NCBI GenBank assembly: GCA_044227325.1
Contig: JBGAFI010000004.1
Coordinates: 1 to 64,000, forward strand
Length of the DNA stretch: 64,000 nt
Direction: 5' to 3'
Source: PFJX01 sp044227325
GTDB lineage: Bacteria; Pseudomonadota; Gammaproteobacteria; Burkholderiales; Thiobacillaceae
The notes under the pieces are model-generated. The model worked only from the letters and a program-made list of their open reading frames with translations. It made no database searches and was not told the DNA's origin. A program made the translations under genes and the position numbers. Every line of letters starts with the position of its first letter. The stretch's first letter is position 1. This document shows positions 58,644 to 64,000 of the stretch, in pieces.

Positions 58644-58660
58644 TGTGACAAATTGCCGCG
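58644..58660 (-). promoter_or_regulatory. Palindromic PEP-CTERM promoter element, copy 3
   Basis: On the minus strand CGCGGCA-ATT-TGTCACA is a weaker copy, centred 79 bp upstream of copy 2. Two spaced sites would suit cooperative or enhancer-type binding. Confidence 0.42.
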
Positions 58661-58791
58661 GCCGCTTCCCATTCCCTGACGAAACCGCGCGATCCGCGCC
58701 GATCGCGGCGTCATGAATGACTCACGATGACTTACGGCATCTCCGCCGGCGGGTACGGGCCTGCCGCGCGGACGGCCTCCGGGATATCCGG

Positions 58792-58822
58792 CCCCCGCTC
58801 AGCCCCAAAGGCTGAGCGGGGG
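58792..58822. terminator. 13-bp perfect hairpin at the CBS gene stop
   Basis: CCCCCGCTCAGCC (58792-58804) and GGCTGAGCGGGGG (58810-58822) pair perfectly around a five-base loop. The right arm encodes the last residues of the CBS protein and the left arm contains its stop codon. It is probably a terminator or mRNA 3'-end stabiliser, although no T tract follows. Confidence 0.6.
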
Positions 58823-59458
58823 ATTGGCGATGACCGCGCGCAGGATGTCACCCCGGCTGATGAAGCCGACCAGAGCGCGCGTCTCGTTCACCACGGGCAC
58901 GCCGGGCAGGTCGAATTCCAGCATGGCGCGGGCGATGCGGCGGATGTCGGTGACCGGGTCCGCGCTCAGCACCGGCGAGATCATGACGTCGGCCACGTGG
59001 TGGGCGATGGGCGAGCGGGCCTGCTTGCGCTCCAGGTTGAAGGTGGTCAACAAGTCCCGTTCCGTCACCAGACCCACCATGTTGCCGCCCGCGTCCAGCA
59101 CCGGCGCCTGGTGCACGCCCTGGGCGAGCAGGATGCGCCAGGCGGCGGCGGCGGGCTGATCCGCGTCCAGCGTCAAGACCTCCCGGGTCATGATCTGGTA
59201 GGCGTGGTAGAGGGGCCCGCGTTCCTGTTCCAGGTGCAGCATGTCCCGGTAGGCCTGGGCGGCGGCCTCGTAGCTGCCGGCCGGGCTCGGCGAGTGGCGG
59301 GTGTGTTCCTCCAGCCGGCTGATGAAGGTGGGCAGCGGCTCCTCGCCGTCCCGGGCGATGCCCCGCCCGCGCCGGGCGCCGCTGACGCCGGGCACTTCGG
59401 ACAACTGTTCCAGGGTGCCGCGGAAATTCTGCCCGGTCAGGCCATAGAGCGAGAACAT
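58799..59458 (-). CDS. CBS-domain pair protein
   Basis: A 219-aa cytoplasmic protein. The N-terminal 85 residues are variable and helical, and two CBS domains follow (about 88-145 and 155-215). They contain QGVHQAPVLDAGGNMVGLVTERDLL and DLPGVPVVNETRALVGFISRGDIL. CBS pairs bind adenosine nucleotides and regulate partner proteins. The partner is unknown. The gene follows the TsaC-like gene by 82 bp on the same strand and ends in a strong hairpin. Confidence 0.9.
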   Translation of the reverse strand: MFSLYGLTGQNFRGTLEQLSEVPGVSGARRGRGIARDGEEPLPTFISRLEEHTRHSPSPAGSYEAAAQAYRDMLHLEQERGPLYHAYQIMTREVLTLDADQPAAAAWRILLAQGVHQAPVLDAGGNMVGLVTERDLLTTFNLERKQARSPIAHHVADVMISPVLSADPVTDIRRIARAMLEFDLPGVPVVNETRALVGFISRGDILRAVIANPPLSLWG

Positions 59459-59540
59459 GGATCGACTCCTCTTGGGGACGCGACGAGCATAAACCGGCCG
59501 CGCCCGGGGGCCAACACTGCCCGCCCCGGAATGCCGGGGC

Positions 59541-60095
59541 TCAGGCCCGCAGCACGCCGCCGCTGGCGGGATCGAGGATGGTGGAGGGGCGTTTGCGCTT
59601 GCCCAGGCGGCCGGCCAGCACCCACACCCGGCGGCCGAACTGGCGCCGGCAGGCGACGGCGGTCTTCAGGGGACGGCGCCCGGCCCGGTTGGCGCTGGTG
59701 GAGACCAGGGCCGTGTCCAGGTGATGGCACAGGCGCGCGGCCTCCTCATGGGCGGTGACCCGCACCGCGAGTTTCCCGTGATGTCCGGACAGCCAGCGCG
59801 GACAACGGCGGGAACGGGGCAGCAGCAGGGTGTGGGGACCGGGCCACCATTGCGGAAACCGCTCGCGCAGCGGCGCCGGAACGGGCGCCAGGAAAGCCTG
59901 GAACTGCCGAAAATCGGAGCCGATCAGGATCAGCCCTTTGCTTCGCGGCCGCCCCTTCAGCCGCAGGATGCGGGCCACGGCCCGCGCCTTGCGCGGATCG
60001 CAGCCCAGTCCGTAGCAGGACTCGGTGGGATAGGCGATGACGCCGCCGCGCCGGAGATGGGCGCGGATGTGTCGGATGGGGGGAAGCGGCGTCAT
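59541..60095 (-). CDS. tsaC: L-threonylcarbamoyladenylate synthase (TsaC/YrdC family)
   Basis: A 184-aa single-domain YrdC protein. Family members make threonylcarbamoyl-AMP from threonine, bicarbonate and ATP for the t6A modification of tRNA. Motifs YPTESCYGLGCDP, RLKGRPRSKGLILIG and STSANRAGRRPL include the K-x-R...S-x-N residues of the active site. It lacks the extra domain of Sua5. It begins 18 bp after purD on the same strand. A YciO-type paralogue of unknown function is the alternative, but the short TsaC-like length favours the call. Confidence 0.85.
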   Translation of the reverse strand: MTPLPPIRHIRAHLRRGGVIAYPTESCYGLGCDPRKARAVARILRLKGRPRSKGLILIGSDFRQFQAFLAPVPAPLRERFPQWWPGPHTLLLPRSRRCPRWLSGHHGKLAVRVTAHEEAARLCHHLDTALVSTSANRAGRRPLKTAVACRRQFGRRVWVLAGRLGKRKRPSTILDPASGGVLRA

Positions 60096-60113
60096 GCCAC
60101 GCCGTTCGTGTCC

Positions 60114-61391
60114 CTATTTCTTTTTGCGCTGGATCGCGCGCCAACCGATGTCGCGGCGCATCTGGCGGCCGGCGAAGTCGATGCCTTCGGCGACCTCGTA
60201 GGCGCGGGCCTGGGCGATCTTGACCGTGTCCCCCAGCGCGGTGACGCACAGCACGCGGCCGCCCGAGGTGACCACCTGGTCGTCCTGGATCGCGGTGCCC
60301 GCGTGGAACACGTGGAAATCCTCGCCCGCCACGCCCAGGCCGGTGATGGCGTCGCCCTTGCGCGGGCTTTCCGGATAGCCGGCCGCGGCCATGACGATGC
60401 CCAGCGCGCAGCGCCGGTCCCATTCCGCCTCCACCTGGTCCAGCCTGCCGTCCACCGCGGCTTCCAGCAGGGGCACCAGGTCCGACTTGAGCCGCATCAT
60501 GATGGGCTGGGTTTCCGGGTCGCCCATGCGGCAGTTGAACTCCAGCACGCCCAGCTTGCCGCGCGGACCGATCATCAGGCCGGCGTAGAGAAAGCCGGTG
60601 AAGGGCGTGCCTTCCGCTTTCATGCCGGCGACCACCGGGCGGATCACCTCGCGCATCACCTTGGCATGGATTTCCGGCGTCACCACCGGCGCCGGCGAGT
60701 AGGCGCCCATGCCGCCCGTGTTGGGGCCCTGGTCGCCGTCCAGCAGGCGCTTGTGGTCCTGGCTGGTGGCCAGGGGCAGGATATGTTCGCCGTCCACCAT
60801 GACGATGAAGCTGGCCTCCTCGCCCACCAGGCATTCCTCGATGACCACGCGATGGCCGGCCTCGCCCATGCTGTTGCCCGCGAGCATGGCCTCGACCGCG
60901 GCGTGGGCCTCCTCCGCCGTCGCGGCGACCACCACACCCTTGCCGGCGGCCAGGCCGTCCGCCTTGACGACGATGGGCGCGCCCTGGGCGTCGATATAGG
61001 CATGGGCGGCGGCGGCATCGGTGAAGGTGCCGAAGGCGGCGCTGGGAATCTTGTGGCGCGCCATGAACTGCTTGGCGAAATCCTTGGAGGATTCCAGTTG
61101 GGCGGCGGCCCGGGTCGGCCCGAACACCTTCAGTCCGGCGGCGCGAAAGGCGTCCACCACACCGGCGGCCAGAGGCGCCTCCGGTCCCACCACGGTGAGC
61201 TGGATACCTTCCTTCTGGGCGAAGGACACCAGCTCCGGGATGGCCGTGATGGCCACATTCTCCAGGCCTTCTTCGCGCGCGGTGCCGCCATTGCCCGGCG
61301 CGACGAACACCTTCTGGATCTTGGGGGATTGCTTGAGCCGCCAAGCCAGCGCGTGTTCGCGTCCGCCGGAGCCGATGACCAGTATTTTCAT
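60114..61391 (-). CDS. purD: Phosphoribosylamine-glycine ligase
   Basis: PurD (425 aa) joins glycine to phosphoribosylamine with ATP in the second step of purine synthesis. The N-terminal KILVIGSGGREHALAW, the ATP-grasp segments IVVKADGLAAGKGVVVA and VVIEECLVGEEASF, the GMGAYSP loop and the metal-binding LEFNCRMGDPETQ are intact. It lies 76 bp downstream of purH. The gap is rich in pyrimidines (CTCCTCACCCC), resembling one half of the repeats seen elsewhere. Confidence 0.97.
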   Translation of the reverse strand: MKILVIGSGGREHALAWRLKQSPKIQKVFVAPGNGGTAREEGLENVAITAIPELVSFAQKEGIQLTVVGPEAPLAAGVVDAFRAAGLKVFGPTRAAAQLESSKDFAKQFMARHKIPSAAFGTFTDAAAAHAYIDAQGAPIVVKADGLAAGKGVVVAATAEEAHAAVEAMLAGNSMGEAGHRVVIEECLVGEEASFIVMVDGEHILPLATSQDHKRLLDGDQGPNTGGMGAYSPAPVVTPEIHAKVMREVIRPVVAGMKAEGTPFTGFLYAGLMIGPRGKLGVLEFNCRMGDPETQPIMMRLKSDLVPLLEAAVDGRLDQVEAEWDRRCALGIVMAAAGYPESPRKGDAITGLGVAGEDFHVFHAGTAIQDDQVVTSGGRVLCVTALGDTVKIAQARAYEVAEGIDFAGRQMRRDIGWRAIQRKKK

Positions 61392-61467
61392 AATCTCTAT
61401 GACGCCAGGACTGACAAAGAGGGGCCGATTTTACTCCTCACCCCCCGCTCCTCACCCTTCGCGGCTA

Positions 61468-63024
61468 TCAATGCCGGAAATGCCGAGTGCCGGTGAACAC
61501 CATCGCGATTCCGTGCTCGTTGGCGGCGGCGATCACCTCCTCGTCGCGCAGGGAGCCGCCCGGCTGGATCACCGCGGTGATGCCGGCGGCCGCCGCGTTG
61601 TCGAGGCCGTCGCGGAACGGGAAGAAGGCGTCGGACGCCATCACCGAGCCGGGCACGCTCAGGCCGGCCTGCTCGGCCTTGATGGCGGCGATGCGCGCCG
61701 AGTTGACCCGGCTCATCTGGCCGGCGCCGACGCCGATGGTCATCTTGTCCTTCGCGTAGACGATGGCGTTGGACTTGACGAACTTGGCGACGCGCCAGGC
61801 GAACAGCAGGTCTTCCATTTCCTTCTCGCTGGGCGCGCGGCTGGTGACCACCTTCAGTTCGCCGTGCAGCAGGACGTCGGCATCCTGCACCAGCAGGCCG
61901 CCGGCGACGCGCTTCATGTCCATCTGGTTGACCGGCCCGCTCCAGGCGCCGCATTCCAGTAGGCGCACGTTCTTCTTCGCGGCGACGGCTTCGGAGGCCT
62001 CCGGGCTCACCTCGGGGGCGATGATGACTTCCACGAACTGGCGCTCGACGATGGTCTTCGCGGTCTCGCCGTCCAGGCGGCCGTTGAAGGCGATGATGCC
62101 GCCGAAGGCGGATTCCGGATCGGTCCGGTAGGCCCGGTCGTAGGCCTCCAGCAGGTTGGCGCCGTAGGCCACGCCGCAGGGGTTGGCGTGCTTGACGATG
62201 ACGCAACTGGGCGCGACGTCGAACAGTTTCACGCACTCCAGGGCCGCATCGGTATCGGCGATGTTGTTGTAGCTGAGTTCCTTGCCCTGGATCTGGCGCG
62301 CGCTGGAGATGGTGCCGACCGGGGCGTCGGCCTCCACGTAGAAGGCGCCGTTCTGGTGCGGGTTCTCGCCGTAGCGGCAGGTCTGGGCGCGGCTGAATTG
62401 CAGGGTGAGTTTTTCGCCAAACTGTTCCTTGCCGCCCTCGCCGTTGAGGGCGGTCAGGTAGTTGCTGATGTGGCCGTCATACTGGGCCGTGTGGGTGAAG
62501 GCCTTTTTCGCCAGGTTGAAGCGGGTGGCGTCGCCGAGTTGGCCGCCGTTGGCCCGCATCTCCTCGACCAGCGCCGCGTAGTCGGCCGGGTCGGTGACGA
62601 TGGCCACGTGCCGGTAGTTCTTCGCGGAGGAACGCACCATGGCCGGGCCGCCGATGTCGATGTTCTCGATGGCGTCCTCCAGGGTGTGGGGCTTGGAGAC
62701 CGTCTGCACGAAGGGATACAGGTTCACGCACACCAGGTCGATGTAGCCCAGGCCGTGTTCGTCCATGGTCGCCACGTGGGCCGGGTTGTCGCGCACAGAG
62801 AGGATGCCGGCATGGACCTTGGGATGCAGCGTCTTGACGCGCCCGTCCAGCATCTCCGGGAAGCCGGTGAATTCGGATACGTCCCGCACCGGCAGGCCGG
62901 CATCGCGGATGGCCTTGGCGGTGCCGCCGGTGGAAAGAAGCTCCACGCCCTGGCCGGAAAGGGCGCGGGCGAAGTCGATGAGGCCGGTCTTGTCGGAGAC
63001 GGAGAGGAGGGCGCGTTTGATCAT
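61468..63024 (-). CDS. purH: Bifunctional AICAR transformylase/IMP cyclohydrolase
   Basis: PurH (518 aa) carries out the last two steps of IMP synthesis. The N-terminal cyclohydrolase domain starts ALLSVSDKTGLIDFARAL and includes the GGTAKAIRDAG and LHPKVHAGIL segments. The C-terminal transformylase carries YGENPHQNGAFY, KHANPCGVAYG and SDAFFPFRDG. The gene follows fis in the conserved betaproteobacterial order dusB-fis-purH-purD. A GTGAAA-type repeat fills the space between fis and the purH ATG. Confidence 0.97.
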   Translation of the reverse strand: MIKRALLSVSDKTGLIDFARALSGQGVELLSTGGTAKAIRDAGLPVRDVSEFTGFPEMLDGRVKTLHPKVHAGILSVRDNPAHVATMDEHGLGYIDLVCVNLYPFVQTVSKPHTLEDAIENIDIGGPAMVRSSAKNYRHVAIVTDPADYAALVEEMRANGGQLGDATRFNLAKKAFTHTAQYDGHISNYLTALNGEGGKEQFGEKLTLQFSRAQTCRYGENPHQNGAFYVEADAPVGTISSARQIQGKELSYNNIADTDAALECVKLFDVAPSCVIVKHANPCGVAYGANLLEAYDRAYRTDPESAFGGIIAFNGRLDGETAKTIVERQFVEVIIAPEVSPEASEAVAAKKNVRLLECGAWSGPVNQMDMKRVAGGLLVQDADVLLHGELKVVTSRAPSEKEMEDLLFAWRVAKFVKSNAIVYAKDKMTIGVGAGQMSRVNSARIAAIKAEQAGLSVPGSVMASDAFFPFRDGLDNAAAAGITAVIQPGGSLRDEEVIAAANEHGIAMVFTGTRHFRH

Positions 63025-63033
63025 GTCGGTTCC

Positions 63034-63115
63034 GTGAAAAGTGAAACGTGAAAAGTGAAATGCGTGGAAGCGGACGTTTCACCCGGGCGGCGCGGCGGCG
63101 AGTCACATTTCACGT
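63034..63115. repeat. Self-complementary GTGAAA repeat, copy C
   Basis: Four GTGAAA units in a row (63034-63060, GTGAAAAGTGAAACGTGAAA and on) face ACGTTTCAC (63074-63082) and CATTTCACGT (63106-63115). The structure can fold into alternative hairpins just before the purH start. The same unit is seen in the pgk-gap gap (6673-6759). Confidence 0.65.
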
Positions 63116-63122
63116 TCGCGCC

Positions 63123-63371
63123 TTACTTGATGCCGTGCTGCTGCATCTTCTTGCGCAGCGTGTTGCGGTTGATGCCGAGCCACTCCGCTGCGCGGCTCTG
63201 GTTGCTGCCGGCCCGGTCCAGGATGACTTCCAGCAGCGGCCGTTCCACGCAATTCAACACCATCTCGTAGATGCCGGCCGGCGGCTCGCCGTCCAGGTCC
63301 TTGAAATACTGCTCCAGTTCCCGGCGCACGCAGGCGGCCAGTTCGCTTTCGTTGAAATGTGTCTCCATCAC
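63123..63371 (-). CDS. fis: Fis-family DNA-binding protein
   Basis: An 82-aa nucleoid-associated protein of the Fis family. The C-terminal helix-turn-helix reads QSRAAEWLGINRNTLRKKMQ, following the ERPLLEVILDRAG helix. The N-terminal part is shorter than in E. coli Fis (98 aa), as usual in betaproteobacteria. It lies 25 bp after dusB on the same strand, the classic dusB-fis pair, and before purH. In enterobacteria Fis controls rRNA genes and DNA topology according to growth rate. Confidence 0.94.
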   Translation of the reverse strand: MMETHFNESELAACVRRELEQYFKDLDGEPPAGIYEMVLNCVERPLLEVILDRAGSNQSRAAEWLGINRNTLRKKMQQHGIK

Positions 63372-63396
63372 TGCCTTGTTTTAGTTTGGTGGGTAC

Positions 63397-64000
63397 TCAG
63401 GCCGCTTCTCGTCGTTCCGGCGCGGGGTCGAGGTAGATCAGTCGGCTGGTGCGCTCCCGGGTGCGCCAGAAGAAATCGTTCACCGCGTCCAACTGGGCGC
63501 GGGTGCTCTCCAACTGGTTCATGGCATGGCGAAAGCTGGCGGAATCCGCCAGGCCGCGCGTGTACCAGGCGATGTGCTTGCGCGCCATGCGCATGCCCGC
63601 CACCTCGCCGTAGAAGGCGTAGAGGTCGTCCAGATGAGCCAGCAGCACGTCGTGGATTTCCGCGACTTCCGGCGCCGGCGGTTTCTCGCCGCTGGCGAGG
63701 AAGTGGCCGATCTCGCGGAACAGCCAGGGCCGGCCCTGGGCGGCGCGGCCGATCATGATGGCGTCGGCGCCGGTGCTTTCCAGCACGAACTTCGCCTTCT
63801 CCGGCGTGGTGATGTCGCCGTTGGCGATGACGGGAATGCGCGCCTCGGCCCTCACCGCCGCGATGGTCTCGTACTCCGCGTCGCCGCTGTAGCCGCAGGC
63901 CCGGGTGCGGCCGTGGATGGCGAGGGCCTGGATGCCCGCTTCCTGGGCGATGCGCAGGATGCTCAGGGCATTACGGTGGGACTTGTCCCAGCCGGTGCGG
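63397..64000 (-). CDS. dusB: tRNA-dihydrouridine synthase B (partial)
   Basis: The C-terminal ~200 residues of a flavin-dependent tRNA-dihydrouridine synthase; the N-terminus is beyond the right edge of the window. Visible are ALAIHGRTRACGYSGDAE with the FMN/substrate region, IPVIANGDITTPEKA, ADAIMIGRAAQGRPWLF (FMN phosphate binding) and the C-terminal helical domain with HIAWYTRG. The frame is open to base 64000. It precedes fis, as in many proteobacteria, where the two are co-transcribed. Confidence 0.95.
   Translation of the reverse strand, partial: RTGWDKSHRNALSILRIAQEAGIQALAIHGRTRACGYSGDAEYETIAAVRAEARIPVIANGDITTPEKAKFVLESTGADAIMIGRAAQGRPWLFREIGHFLASGEKPPAPEVAEIHDVLLAHLDDLYAFYGEVAGMRMARKHIAWYTRGLADSASFRHAMNQLESTRAQLDAVNDFFWRTRERTSRLIYLDPAPERREAA

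Larger units (their letters stand above)
58491..58798. other. 308-bp region upstream of the PEP-CTERM pair
   Basis: No gene is seen. The region carries the promoter of the tandem PEP-CTERM genes on the minus strand, with two copies of a palindromic element (58565-58581 and 58644-58660). A GGTT-CAAAA-ACC inverted repeat follows the nearer copy. The right end holds a strong hairpin overlapping the CBS gene stop. Confidence 0.55.

Noticed and set aside
63034..63060. GTGAAA tandem units as a CRISPR-like repeat
   Set aside because: Units are six to eleven bases, without spacers of constant length, and no cas genes are present.

Overview
The window is high-GC DNA from a betaproteobacterium, probably a sulfur-oxidising or thiocyanate-degrading member of the Nitrosomonadales/Rhodocyclales (Thiobacillus-like). 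This rests on the gene order tkt-gap-pgk-pyk-fba, the block dusB-fis-purH-purD, three PEP-CTERM proteins, c-di-GMP enzymes and a complete cobalt-type thiocyanate hydrolase locus. The species cannot be told from the sequence alone. No rRNA, tRNA, CRISPR array, transposase or phage gene was recognised.

Layout. 1-10 kb: the N-terminal part of a chemoreceptor, then a minus-strand run tkt-gap-pgk-pyk-fba-purC (central carbon metabolism/Calvin cycle, plus purine synthesis). 10-18 kb: an IMPase-family phosphatase and a redoxin, divergent from rsmE, argA and a three-gene sensory set (PhnD-like binding protein, a HAMP-PAS-PAS-GGDEF-EAL protein and a DgcZ-like zinc-sensing diguanylate cyclase). 18-26.4 kb: eight minus-strand genes. 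A tightly overlapped quartet (thermostable-hemolysin/GNAT-like protein, AMP-dependent ligase, haem-oxygenase-like oxidase, SDR) is followed by a TPR protein, an OmpR/QseBC-type two-component pair and an LTA-synthase-like phosphotransferase. 26.5-28.2 kb: the ABC-F protein YbiT.

28.2-41.2 kb is the most distinctive part, a thiocyanate/cyanate island. In transcription order on the minus strand it holds a CbiM-type cobalt permease, cyanase, a methyltransferase, scnB-scnA-scnC and the P15K-like activator. These are followed by a nitrate/taurine-type ABC importer with two paralogous permeases, then DsrE, TusA, an SQR-like flavoprotein and a DUF1641 protein. A divergent CynR-like LysR regulator stands at the end. 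Its start region shares a 44-bp element with the region upstream of scnB. The genes can import SCN-/OCN-, supply cobalt, hydrolyse SCN- to COS and ammonia, detoxify cyanate and begin sulfane-sulfur handling.

41.2-53.6 kb: glcF, a PhzF-family protein, a lipoprotein, ubiD, a cNMP-binding/rhodanese protein, an HTH-REC regulator, an HD-GYP phosphodiesterase, an ankyrin protein, a large bifunctional penicillin-binding protein and a broken hemF. 53.7-58.7 kb: an accessory block of three PEP-CTERM genes and an OprC-like copper receptor. The PEP-CTERM promoters share a palindrome exactly 74 nt before the start codon. 58.8-64 kb: a CBS protein, a TsaC/YrdC protein, purD, purH, fis and the partial dusB. 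Self-complementary purine/pyrimidine repeats (GTGAAA-type) fill several gaps inside the housekeeping runs.
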